From: Prostheceraeus crozeri
Taxonomy: Eukaryota; Platyhelminthes; Polycladida; Euryleptidae
NCBI GenBank assembly: GCA_907163375.1
Contig: CAJQUW010010268.1
Coordinates: 64,501-128,500 of the forward strand
Length of the DNA stretch: 64,000 nt
Direction of reading: 5' to 3'
The stretch's first letter is position 1. Each line of letters opens with the position of its first letter. Positions 40,582 to 52,441 of this stretch are shown here, piece by piece. Both the position numbers and the translations under genes were made by a program. A model generated the notes under the pieces. The model made no database searches and had not been told where the DNA came from. It worked only from the letters and a program-made list of their open reading frames with translations.

Positions 40582-43126
40582 TCAGATGCACAGATTCTTC
40601 TCGTCTAGTGTTTCTTCATTACAATTACAAAATATTGCATGTGGAGCATCATTCGCCCAACCGGTTATGATTCGATGGGCACGCTTGTCAATCTTACAAA
40701 GAGTGCTGCGCAATCTTCTATTCAGACCGACGAAGACAGGGAAGGAAAACTCAAGCACAGAGCGAATCAAAGATACATGCACCTCATGCAGCTCTTCTTG
40801 AGAGACAGTGCCTCTTAGCTTCCGGAGTATGTACAGTCTTTGATGACCTTTTTTGCGAAGATAGGCAACATGTGAGTTCCAGTCTAACCTGTTGTTGATA
40901 ATAATACCAAAAACTTTCATTGTCTCAACACATGGCAAAATAGGAGGAAGCGTAAAGTCAATTCTGTGAAAAGAAATAAATAACACTTTGATTTTTCGAT
41001 ATTCATGGTCAGTCTATTAGCTCTGCATAGTGCAGTTACAGTCTTGATTTCGTCATCAACAAATTCTCGAATAGAAGCTGGGTCAGAAGTGAGCAGAGGG
41101 ACCACTAAATTAATGTCATCAGCATACTTGACAGTCAGGACGGTTTGGGAATAACTTTTGATGTCTTTAACATAAATAGAAAACAGAACAGGGGCAATAA
41201 CGGATCCCTGTGGAACACCTTTCAATATTAAGACCTCAGAGGAGCCTTGGCCGCGCACTTTGATGTAGGCCGTTCTATTCTTTAGATAGTCCCGGATCCA
41301 GCGCAGAAATTTGTTAGGGAAGGAACAATCGTTGAGCTTTTCAATGATCAAATCACAGTCAATGGTGTCAAACGCGCGTGAGGGATCGAAACTGTCTAAC
41401 GCTACACCAAATGTACAAGGAAAGTTCATTTGTCGATGTGCGTAATCCGTTAACTTTACCAAAGCTGTAGCTGTTGACGCGTTTGGTCAAAACCCATGTT
41501 GCTCAAGTCCGAGCGAAACTTCGAAATGTGTACGAACTCTTTTGACCACCAGTTTTTCTAAGATCTTCAGAGGTGTAGGTAGTAATGTGATGAAGTTCAA
41601 CTTTTCCATGTTGGGAGGATTGGTCTTGGGAATTGGTATTACAATACCCTTTTTCCAGCCTAATGGCAAGATTCCGTCTGAGAGAGATAGCTAATGGATA
41701 TGCTATAAAATTTGCAAGATATTTGTAAACTTTATTAGGTATTCCATCATTCCCTGGCGATTTGGATACCTTGAGTCGAGAAAGGAGCAACCAAACATTG
41801 TACTCGCTTATATCGATGTCCCAAGGTATTTCAAAATCGTTGACAAAGGGGACATTTCGGTTTTCGCTTTCCAGTTCATGGGAGCCTTTTCCGAACGATT
41901 GGGAAAGATACCCTTCAAGGTTGCCCACTAGATCATCAGTGGAGTTATGCTGCGCGATCAGTGATGTTAATGGATCGTTGCTGCATTTCCTTTGGAGATG
42001 ATTGACCATTTTCCATAGACCATTCGCAGAATTTTTCATTGCCCAGATCAATTTTTCTTACTCTGTTTCTTCCTTTACTTTGGATTTCAGATGTTCGAAC
42101 TTTGGCCATTGCTTTGACCTGCAAGCCTTCCATCTTTTATTGATTAAGTGCTTTACAAGTGGAGTGATCCACTCCTTGTCTCTATTACTCAGTTGCACTT
42201 CATGCATTGGAATGTGAATATCCACTAGGCTTTCAATGCAAAAAAGTAAATAATTCCACATGGCATTTACATTAGTCGAATTCACGTCGATGACAGCACA
42301 CCAATCTATTTCAGATGCAGCATTCACTGATGAATATAGGTTTGATTCGCGAAGATCATACAGCTTATGATAATGTATTGATCATAAAGTGGGCATTGAG
42401 TCGATGGAAAGCAGGTAACATCATATGATCTGACTTTTCGATCGGACAATCGTACTCAACGTCACTCTCTCGGTAGATGTTCTTCAGATCAAGAAAAATG
42501 TTAAAATGTTAAAACGTGATCAAGAATACTACTGAGTCTGGTAGGTCTGGTAGCAATGTCTTAAAGTCCGAGATCAGCACATAAAATGATTGAGAGCACC
42601 AACACGATCTCATGATAATTTGGTTTTCCCAAAAGAAAATCGTCGGATTTGCGAATGATTGCTCGGTGAATTTGCTTCAGCTCATCAGCAAAAAGATTGG
42701 GTGGTATGTATACACATATCAGCGTGCATTTAAATTTGATGATGTCGATAATACAAAAATCGCATTTCAGGGAGCTAAACAGGTTCTGTTTGACGACAGA
42801 AAAGTTAACGTCACTGCGTAGGTAAACGGGAGTACCACCACCCCTTCGAGCATCACGGTCACACCGACAAAGCATGACAATATCAATAAGACAATCATAA
42901 GACTTGATGCCATGTATAATGACAATCAAGTCTCCGTTATACAGCACAGGGATGGAGTTTTCATTGATAGAACAGCTCGAAATTCATGAATTTTCGGCAA
43001 CAAGGAGCGTATATTAAACAGCGATACGATTGGGAAAGCAGGAGACTTTTCAGATGTACGATTACATGTAGAACCTGCAGTATACTTGCCTACACGTTCA
43101 TGAGTCCGACTATTTAAAAATTTCAA
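40582..43126 (-). pseudogene. LINE D ORF2 (AP-endonuclease and reverse transcriptase)
   Basis: FNIRSLLPKIHEF and LCCITET start the endonuclease. DARRGGGTPVYLRSD and CTLICVYIPPN follow. The linker is DKEWITPLVKHLINKRWKAC. The RT has FDTIDCDLI, GVPQGSVIAPVLFSIYV and VKYADDINLV with an intact YADD. The C-terminal part is KVFGIIINNRLDWNSH ... SLIRSVLEFSFPVF. At least five frame changes or stops split it (around 42950, 42560-42330, 42055, 41480, 40950). Confidence 0.75.
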
Positions 43127-43749
43127 CGAAACTTTTTGGCGTCACTTCGTAAAGCCATTTTGTTCCGAAAAATGATGACATCTTCTCCTCTGAGCCTCCT
43201 TGATCTCAATTCCTCGCGAAGTTGCTTTGATTCGAGTTGCTGCATGGGAGTGAGGTCTGCATTGAAGCACACATGTCGGTAGGTTGCTGATTTTCTAAGC
43301 TCACCGGCTTTCTTGAGGATTTCAGTTTTGTAAAAAGTAAATAATTCCACATGGCATTTACATCATTCGAATTCACGATGATGACAGCACATCAATCTAT
43401 TTCAGAACTGGTACATTACTATTCAGTAACTGGGACATTGCACTTTGAGAAATCTCGGTTTATTCTTTTGAATCCTGCCAATGCCTGATACTCGATAATC
43501 TGTGCTACTTGTATCAGGCAAGCCAGCTTCTTCAACCACTTTTTGGAATGCGTCATTATCATGTTCTTTCCTATCCTGAAGCGAACCACTGACAGTTTCA
43601 GGGAGTCCAGAGATAATTTTGTTTTTCTTGCTCTTTCTTTCATCAAAAACATTGGAAGGAATGTGATCAAAATTGGTAGAAGTTAAGACATGCTCTATTT
43701 TGTCAATTCGTCGATCATGCTGATTACTGCGCATTTTAAGGTCGTTCAA
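43123..43749 (-). pseudogene. LINE D ORF1
   Basis: MNDLKMRSNQHDRRIDKIEH begins a coiled-coil-like stretch. Then KKNKIISGLPETVSGS and RVSGIGRIQKNKPRFLKVQ, typical of LINE ORF1 RRM-like segments (IxGLPE ... RxGRxxxxxPRxLKV). A later frame has FYKTEILKKAGELRKS and LTPMQQLESKQLREELRSRR. It is frame-shifted near 43420. Confidence 0.6.
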
Positions 43750-44431
43750 ACAGTTTCAAACGTTTTCACCTGCTCAGTTATGGTGTGAACGGAGGAAATA
43801 ACCTTATCTACCTCCAGTTTAAAAAATGACATAATTTCCTTCAAAGAATTCGATATCAATATAGTACATATAGTACAATGTATATCGTATACAATACAGT
43901 ACATATCAATATAGTACGTCTATAGCAAAAGTGATCGATGTAGACGATGAATTTGATCAAGTGTTCCGCTTTGGGGAAGCCATACCGCATGAAAGCAGCA
44001 AAATCAAAATGAGCAGCTCAGGGTTCGAACTCGGGGCAATACAGATAAGAGTCCAAGTCACAGTCCGACAGGGCAAGCAAGCAGTTGCAACCAGTTAGTT
44101 ATCAGAACCAGTAGATATTCAGGATCACGTCAAAACTCGTGTATGGAGTGCGCGAATCGATGACGTAGCCGATTATTCGGAGTGATGCGATACTTAACTG
44201 TCTTGTTGTTGGATGTAAAGAGAGCTCACAGGAAGCATGGCCTTCCACTATGAAATTGCAGGATATCGAAGTGGAGAATGGCGGACACGAAGCGACGATC
44301 ACACGAATAGGAATAGCACAAAACGACGAATAGATTCATATAAAAATTTTCGAAAACGAATAGGTTGACAACACACTTTGCGACGATAGCCGACATCGAT
44401 CAGCAGCAACGCGACAGAGAACCTTCTACGC

Positions 44432-45500
44432 TGGCAAATCTGAGTTTAAAGATAAAATATCATCCAATCAATTCGCATATCTCCCTGACCCAGGGAAAGG
44501 AACCAATAATGATCTTACTTTGATGTATGGGAAATGTTAGAATATTTGGTCTCTTCATCAGGTGCTGTACGAATACTAACCATAGATCTATCGAAAGCAT
44601 TTGATAAACTAACGACGAAACCCATTTTGGATGCATGTGTTCAGTTTGAAATATCCATCTATCTTAGCAATCGGTTTCAACTCTTGTGTATTGGGGATAA
44701 TTGTTCCGGCTGGGCGAGTGTATCCAGTGGAGTGCCACAGAGAAGTGTGGTTGGCCCCATCCTGTTTTGTATGGCCACAAACATTCTCAGTCCCGCATGT
44801 TCAAATTCCATACTGATTAAAAATGCGGATGATATAACTTTGCTCCATTTTTCTAAGAAAGTCTGAAGATGAAAGAACTTTCTCTTGAATGGGAAAATAT
44901 TGTGAATTGTTGAGCTCTTTTGTTGAGCTAAGTATAATTTATGATAACTTGTTGTGCTATGAACATTGTCACAAGTAAAAGTATTTCCTTTGAAAATGTC
45001 TATTTGTCAGACTATGTATTGTTGCGCAGTGCATCTTCTGTAAAGATACTTGGCTGTATTATTTCGTGTGATCTGAAATGGAATTCCTACATTGACTTCT
45101 TGATGAAGAAGGCTTTGATATTTGATTTTGAATTTGCGAAGAGCTGACTGTGATTCAACATTAAATTTCAATTTTTCAGCATATTGTGCATTTATCCATT
45201 CTGTTATCACATATGCGCATCCGGTCTGCTCTAACATCCCTCTATACCTGAAAAACATGCTTTTGCGACTGGAAAAAAGAATCTTGCGAATCATTGACGA
45301 TCCTGAACTTGAATTCAAGTCTCTTTTTGATGTCTGTGATCAAATGTATAATAAGTTATTTGAGCAGATATTGCCATGATCATTCCCTAAGGGATCTTTT
45401 TGACGAGCGCGTCTCTCGGACACACAACGGCTACCCTCTGAAAAGAAAGCGAATTCGTACGCAACATCTTGCCAACAGTTTTATTGGATTCTGTACTTAG
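44432..45500 (+). pseudogene. LINE C, 3' piece (RT palm to C-terminus)
   Basis: It resumes with NQFAYLPDPGKGTNNDLTLM and continues RILTIDLSKAFDKL, SGVPQRSVVGPILFCMAT, then an ADDITLL motif near 44830 and a C-terminal RDHSLRDLF...PLKRKRIRTQ block. Several frame changes. It belongs with 39374-40297. Confidence 0.65.
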
Positions 45501-48500
45501 TGCTATAAAATGTCTTTCTATTTATTTTAAGCTTACAATCAGTTTTATTGTATGCATTTTCCTAATTTAATTGTGAATTGACGTGATCGATCTGTTTGTG
45601 AATTTTTGAATTTTGTAAAATTCAACATGATTGTAATGTGTTCACCGACCTGTGAATGCCATGAAGTAAATATATTGAGATGGGTATTGAAGGATAGATG
45701 ACACATGAATTTGAGTTTAAATGACCAATGAGGATGGCTTTGCATTCCCCGAATTCAAGCAAGATCGTGCTTGGTGTCAAATTAGACACGAGAGAAAGAA
45801 GACAGAAGCCGAAACACATCATATCACACCACTGGCACAGAGTCTTATGGACCAGACGAATTCATATATTGCTTCTATTATTTCGAGACAAGTTTCAAAT
45901 ACGCCTACTGGTTAATCATGGCTCACAACTTTCACATAACCGCAATTATGTCACACTATCATTATTAGTCAAAGTTATTTGATCTACATGCATCTAGGTC
46001 ATTTACAGAATTAGGTCTAATATTTTCAATATACATTTCAGTTAACATGTATAGGCCTACTGGTATACATGAAAAGTCGTGCAAATCAGCCTCAATTCAG
46101 TTCTGCAGCAGAAACAGGTTTGCAGCGTTCTTCTCATTTAGACGTCCTTGACACAACTAAGCTGTTATTAGTCATTCAAAATCATTGAGTTTGGAGATGG
46201 AAAGATGTTTGATAAATATCAGAATTTATTGTGAGAAAGAATGTCAATTCTGATTGCTTCCAGTGAATGTGAAAAATCATGATAATCCAAAAGCGCTATG
46301 GGAGTTGTGGGGATGACCTCAACACCCATACCCATGGGTATACCCACAGAATCTCCATACCCACGGCAACTCTAGGCTCTTCTCCCTGTCGCCTGGCATC
46401 GGCACTTAATGCCTATTTTCATAGGTCAACGGCTCCTCGCTTTGAAAGTCGTGCGTGCATCCCAGATCAGCAAGGAGTGCATTTTCACAGATTTGTATGA
46501 AGAATTGACAATATCCTCTCATTTTTGTACTACTTTTAGCTTATTTTTTTGTAATTAGATTATATAATTTACAGAAATCTATCTGCTTCGAAAAGAAGTG
46601 CAATAATTATTTTTCATGATTACCATAACAGGGTGAAAGCTGTAGTCTAATTTGCTGCAAACCATAGAGTAAGTATACTTATGGTCGTAGCTCCGCATTC
46701 ATTATATCCCCAATGTGTATACACTTTCGATTTTATTAAATGAACTAGTTGGACATACTTGGTAATTGTTACCAAATGTGAGATATGCAAACTTTTGCAA
46801 TTCTTGACATTACCACGGGATTGAATGATCATGTAATGATCATGAATGTAATGGAGAAGGAATGATGGTATTTTGCAGATTCTCTTTGGTATGGCAGCCT
46901 TGGAGATTTAATATTTGCTAAATTAGCAATTCGATGGGTTCCTATTACTTTCATGCTCAACCTCAAAAGTTTTTTCTTAAGTGTGATCATATCACAAGCC
47001 ACTGGCAGAGCAAAATCACATAATCAATGACAATGGTTTCAATTCACTTTGAAAGATGTAAATGGGTCCCCATAACTATTCAGATCCAAGAAATGAAGCA
47101 TTAATTTAGTGAATCATAAAATCATGCCGGTGAAAATTGAATTAAAAACTTGAAATCTCTGCCAAGAAAGCATAAATAATATCGCGACCTTTTCATGAAG
47201 ACTTCCACTGTAATACAGATCATAAAATTCCCATGATAATCAGCTTAATTTCCGCTTAGTTAGGATGCTGATTAGCAAATATTCATTCTTTTTGATATGC
47301 ATCTTGCTTCATGCTACTTATAAAGAGGACGTCATCTCGGTAGTATATAAATTTGCATAATTTTGACTTTTTTCAAAACTGCTCAAATAATTTTTTGGAC
47401 CACGGGAACGTAGTCTCCGCAAAAAACTTGATCTTTTCATATAAAAATTTTCACTGTTTACGGATACTTTTTTTAAGTCGACACTCTACCTATATATCCC
47501 TACTCTATGCTGCAAACTATGTTTGGACTGCAGTTTGCAATGAAAATATCTCTAGAGGAATTTTCCAAACAATTCAAGGCTACTAAGTAATTTGAAATTA
47601 GTTCCAGCTCTTCAAGGAGGATGCCAACCATTTGCTTTCTAAACAAATATTCACACGTTCTGTTGATGCATTCAGATGATGATTTATCCTAATATATCAC
47701 GTTCATGTAAATGCGTAACTTAAACATACATATTTCACCAGGCAGTTTCGCAAGATCTCTCTATCTGCTGCGTATCAAATCAAGTCGACAAAATGTGCAC
47801 TGTACAGCGTGTTGATATAAACATCTCAACAACTATAGGTGACAAAGTTAGTTTACAAATGCATTTCAAGGATTATCTGTTCAAGATGGACTCTCATAAA
47901 GTCCTTTTCGTCTGATATATAAATGCAATTTCCATCGGCCTCTTCGATCACTTGCTACTATAGAAATGAAATGACAACAATTCTTGACCTTGACATAAAA
48001 GCAATTGCTTCTTGCATAATCTCACTTTCTCATAAATTTGTCTCATTCACAGGAAGCAACTTTAAAAAAGTGAATGAAAGAAAATTAATCAATGAGCAAA
48101 CTCTCAGTAATATTTAGAAAATTCAGCTGATCAGATGATTACAACAAAAAAAAATATCACAAAACTGTCCAACTCCTTTCTACAAAATAATGTTTCCGTA
48201 TTTGCGCATGAGCTTAGCTCGATGATCAAAGTGTGCCGGATCTTAAGGAGGCAAGTGCAAATTATTTGAATTCCTTTTCATCATTCCAAAAAATAGTAGG
48301 CCTAACTGACCAATTATTGATCATTCTAACACATTTCTTGCAAAAAGTCGCTCAAACCGCTTCGAAGCGTTTCCTTTAAGGGAGATGCATATATGGGCTT
48401 TCATCAAAAATGACAATTAGATATACACACGTGTCCCTGCCACAGCACTGTCAAACAATTTATGGAACTCTGAAAATAAGTAAAGAATCTACGAAGACCA

Positions 48501-49050
48501 TGGTCATGTCAATCAAGCTGAAATATAATCATCACTACTTTGAAATAAAAAATCAGTTTATTCTTCATCATTGAAGCGTTTCGACAAAGTAGGCCGCCAT
48601 AACGTTGAATTTACACTCGGATGGATTCGAATCGATGCTTTCTATGCGACTAACTGCCTGAGTCAGTTACCAGTTAGCTATCGACGCAGTTGACGCTGAC
48701 AAACTAACTTCATATTCAATGCATTGATGACCAGCCCAGCATGCCATTACATTGACAATATGACACGATAGTGGGGGATTTGCTATAGTTCACATTTCTC
48801 CTAGCAATGATCAGCATGCTAGTTATCTAATAATTGGGTGGGATAAAAATTTCTATAGTTCCCTATGCAAATAAACACTGATTACTTCAACACCAAAAGT
48901 CATTACCGATTCCCTTTTTCAAAATTCTTAGCCAAAAGGATTCAAATATCTTCATTCAAACTTGGGGTTTTAGTAGCTAGATGATCTAAAGATCTAAAAC
49001 CTCTTCTATAATTGATAACTAGAACCTTTGTTTTTAGAACGTTTTTCTTT
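45501..49050. other. Unassigned spacer
   Basis: No gene supported. A perfect 14-bp palindrome ATACCCATGGGTAT lies at 46328-46341 in an ACCCAT-rich patch. Confidence 0.4.
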
Positions 49051-49059
49051 TTTACAATT

Positions 49060-49266
49060 GATAGTGAAATGGTACGTATTCCTCATTATTCAAAATATAC
49101 TTTCCGAAATATTTCAACCACACGTGCAGCACATACCAGATATCTTCTCCATATGATACATTAGTCACAAGATTTGACGATAGTCTGGATGTACAAGACA
49201 ACTTGTGACACATTTTGGATGATATCCTTGAAGACTTCTTTTTCCGCGGTTTTTCTGTCGTGACTG
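49060..49266 (-). CDS. Probable next exon of the ShKT gene
   Basis: Preceded by TCTTTATATTGCAG, a 3' splice site about 60 bp after the ShKT exon. It reads AVTTEKPRKKKSSRIS and runs on in a Lys/Ser-rich, then Tyr/Val-rich stretch ending at a stop near 49052. No domain recognised. Confidence 0.4.
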
Positions 49267-49327
49267 CTGCAATATAAAGAGACTTGGAAAGACAAACCAC
49301 AAAGAAAAATGAAATGCAATAATTACA

Positions 49328-49434
49328 GCCTTGTCCGCAGAGTCCACATGATTTGCGACATTTTCCAGCATACTTCTCGCATTGGTCCGTCTGACTGTAA
49401 TACAAACATGTAGGACTTCGGTCGTAACATCCCA
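49328..49434 (-). CDS. Host gene exon with a ShKT domain
   Basis: After TTTTGCACTTTCAG (a good 3' splice site) the exon reads GCYDRSPTCLYYSQTDQC then YAGKCRKSCGLCGQG. This matches the ShKT domain: six cysteines ending CxxxCGxC. Such domains occur in secreted host proteins (metalloproteases, peroxidases) and in some venoms; this piece alone does not tell which. The likely donor is at GCT|GTAATT. With the exon at 49060-49266 it is the only ordinary host gene trace I trust. Confidence 0.6.
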
Positions 49435-49499
49435 CTGAAAGTGCAAAATTAAACATTCCTTTTTTCGTCATGATTGAAAGAAAAATCGAAGATACTGAC

Positions 49500-50868
49500 A
49501 TCTACGTGTCAGATTGGATTCTCCGATCCGGGACCTATATTAAGCTTTCGCACATTAAAATGTCATTGGATAACGGAAGGAGCTGATGACGCTTTCAGTT
49601 ACCTCAGAGATTCCCTAAACACACCGTTCTAAACCGTGTAAGATCCTTCATTATTCTTTCAAGCGGCTTCAGCAGCCTCAATGATGCGCCATTCTCCCTA
49701 CAGAAAAGTTTAGCGCATTAATTTGATGCATCGATATGAGCTTCGTTGCCACTCTCGTCAGACTTTTAGGCTGTATTACTATTCTACAAAGCCGCAATAC
49801 TAAATCCTTTACAAAGATCTGAAGTGCATGTCAAGTCAATTTACAGACAAAACTTTTGTCACAAAAGTCAAAGGTGAAATTAAGACATTCTAAGATTCTA
49901 AGATCGATTTATTATTGATTAACACTACACAATATGAAATAGGTGATCGTTTCTTTTCTACTCACTAGGTAGTACAAATAAATTTATGGTACATTACGTA
50001 CAGCAGGCCCTACAGTAGTGGAGGTTTTGGACCAAATCTATATCTAATACTTTCTTAAAAATCGCTCATGGAGGATTTTACTGACGTATCAAAAGAACAT
50101 CTGCAGGCATAGAGTATCTCAAATATGAACTTTGCCTTGGACTCGAATTTTCAGAGTATTCCGGTGAACCATGGACGGAAACTGCATGCCCATCCTGAAC
50201 ACCCGATAGGCAATATATCGAAGTTTTAGTTTTTACATTCCTTCAGGGTTTCCACATTAGGCTGAACCTTTGAGGCTGCAACTTTTCCTGGTACACACGC
50301 AAACGGGAGCACATCAAAAACACTCGTCTCTTTCATGTGATTGATAAAAGTTCATACTTATCATATGCCGGCTCAGTTTTGCTGAATAACACGTCTGTCC
50401 TGCTACCAAGCTGTTCACTAGTTAGATAACTTTATTTTTAAGATTATCACACCATGGCTGAACAAAGATTTACTCAAAAGTTCAGTACCGCTCAAAATTC
50501 TTTCATGGGGACCTTCACACAACTCCTCTAAGTACTCTAAGACGTGTTTCAACAAAATCGTGGGGACCGTTTTTAAATGGCAACAATTTTTCAAAATGGC
50601 CGCCAAAAATACATCTACATTTATAATAACTTATACTTTGCAGCTCAGCAAAAAGCAAAAAATAGTAAGTAAGTTTGCAGCTTTCACTTTTTCTACAGAA
50701 CCGCCAATTCAATTAGAAAAATGAGAAATCATGATGTTTTGTATTAACACTTAATAATTGAACAAAAGAACAAAAACTATCTCTATAGAATACAAAAAAA
50801 TCTGAAACTAGCATTCTATCAAGCGATTACAAATGTCTACCATTGTATTCCAATACACTTCGTAGCAG
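49500..50868. other. Unassigned spacer
   Basis: No gene or repeat recognised. Confidence 0.4.
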
Positions 50869-51234
50869 TCATTCGGAGTAGTCCGTGTGGCCTATGGGGA
50901 CTTTGTATTTACACCAAGTCTTGTTGAAGTCACTGTGAACCGATTCATTCGCCTGCTCACTCCATTTGCTCAAGCCTGTGCCTTTTCTACGGCAGAACTC
51001 TGGCACATGAAACATAAACACGTGGACTATGGGAGTGATGTGTACAGCTGGTAGATCAACGAAGACTTGTCTGAAATTCGAAATTTCATCAATGTACAGT
51101 GCTGGGACGAAAATTAGCAACTTTCTGAAGAAATAAGAAAAAACTAATTCACGTGATCTCTGGAATTTATTTATCAAGTTTCCTAGTTTTAATAACTACA
51201 ACAATAACTTGCAACAATAGTTAACTCAACAGAG

Positions 51235-52242
51235 TCAGTATTTGGTGGGTCCACCGCCCACCTTCAGCACTTCTTCAATCCTTTTCGGCATACTGATTGC
51301 AAGCTTTGTTAGTGTCTCTCGGGGTATTTCGCGAGTCCAAACACGAATAATGGATGCAAGCAACTCACTTTTGGTGCGTGGTCGGTGCAAGTTGACTTTT
51401 CTCTTCAAAATCTGCCACAAATTTTCCACGGGATTTAAATCTGGGCTGTTTGAAGGCCAAAGGAGAGAGGTGATCCCTTTGGCTGCTTTGAAGGCGGTTG
51501 TTACCTTTGAACGATGAGCAGGTGCCGAGTCATCTTGAAATATCATATCCCCATCAAAGAAGCGATTTTGATATGACAAAACACGAGTTCTGATGATCTT
51601 CACGTACTCTTTTGTGTTGACAGAATTTTCGCAGAGATGGAGGTAGCCAATTGCACGTGCACTGAAGCCTGACCATATCATCAGGCTGGTTGGATGCTTC
51701 ACTGTCGGTAATTGACACCAAGGTTGCTGCGCTTCCCATGAATATCTTCGGACTCGAGTGTTGCCGGAATGGTAAGTCATCTTGATTTTCGATTCGTCAG
51801 AGAAGTAGACATTCTTCCACTGATCTTCGGTCCAGTTTCTGTGTTCTCGACACCATGCCACTCTAGCCATGCGCTGCTTCTGACTGAGAAGGGGTTTCTT
51901 CACCATGCGTCGGGAGATGAGTCCAAAAGAACGGAGCCGTTTTCGGATGGTGCTGGGATCTGCATGTACGCCAGCTGACTCCTCCCACTCGCGAGCAAGT
52001 TCAACGGACGAAAACTTGCGATTAACGAGGCACAGGCGCTTGAGAACTCTATCCTGTCTGATGCTTGTCATTTTCTTCCTCTCGGAATTTTTCTTCGAAG
52101 ATCTATTGCCTTTGACAAATCGGCTGATCGTTGATTTGTTGACTTTCAATTTAGCAGCAACGTAGACTTGGCTGAATCATTCATTAATGAGAGCATCGAT
52201 GATGCCTTTTTGATACTCGCTGAGATCACGCTTTCTACCCAT
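51235..52242 (-). pseudogene. Tc1-family transposase (DD34E), one in-frame stop
   Basis: The start ATG at 52242 gives MGRKRDLSEYQKGIIDALIN, then a TGA at about codon 23, after which the frame stays open for 304 codons to 51235. HTH region: KVNKSTISRFVKGNRSSKK and a second helix-turn-helix with DPSTIRKRLRSFG. Catalytic motifs: VYFSDESKI (D), MIFQDDSAPAHRS (D) and SNSPDLNPVENLW (E), with 34 residues between the second D and E. Only the early stop separates it from a full-length gene; translation from the later ATG (52149) would lack part of the first HTH. Confidence 0.85.
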
Positions 52243-52324
52243 GATTTCGCTGAGAAAGTGGTTTGAAAGCTATATGTCATACACTGTTAAGGAAATTCAA
52301 ATTCAAATTGGAATGCTCTTGCAG

Positions 52325-52441
52325 TCAAGTTACCAATGATATCTCATCCGCAGTGTATGGAGAACACAGTAGAGCAATTGAGGTCAAATTACCAATGATA
52401 TCTCATCCGCAGTGTATGGAGAAACACAGTAGATCAATTGT
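52325..52441. repeat. Tandem duplication of about 58 bp in the Tc1 element
   Basis: 'TTACCAATGATATCTCATCC' occurs at about 52329 and 52388 with the following 35 bp almost identical, in the space between the TIR and the transposase start. Confidence 0.8.

Larger units (their letters stand above)
40298..44431 (-). mobile_element. LINE D, APE-type, inserted in LINE C in the opposite orientation
   Basis: About 4.1 kb between two halves of LINE C that read across each other in the same RT. On minus the order is ORF1, endonuclease, linker, RT, which fits an almost full-length Jockey/CR1-group element. Target duplication is at best a few bases. Confidence 0.7.

Noticed and set aside
45728-45982. 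Basic 84-codon frame on plus after LINE C
   Set aside because: Overlaps other short frames on both strands and has no recognisable motif.
46328-46341. Perfect palindrome ATACCCATGGGTAT
   Set aside because: Short, within an ACCCAT-rich patch; no repeated occurrence and no neighbouring gene.
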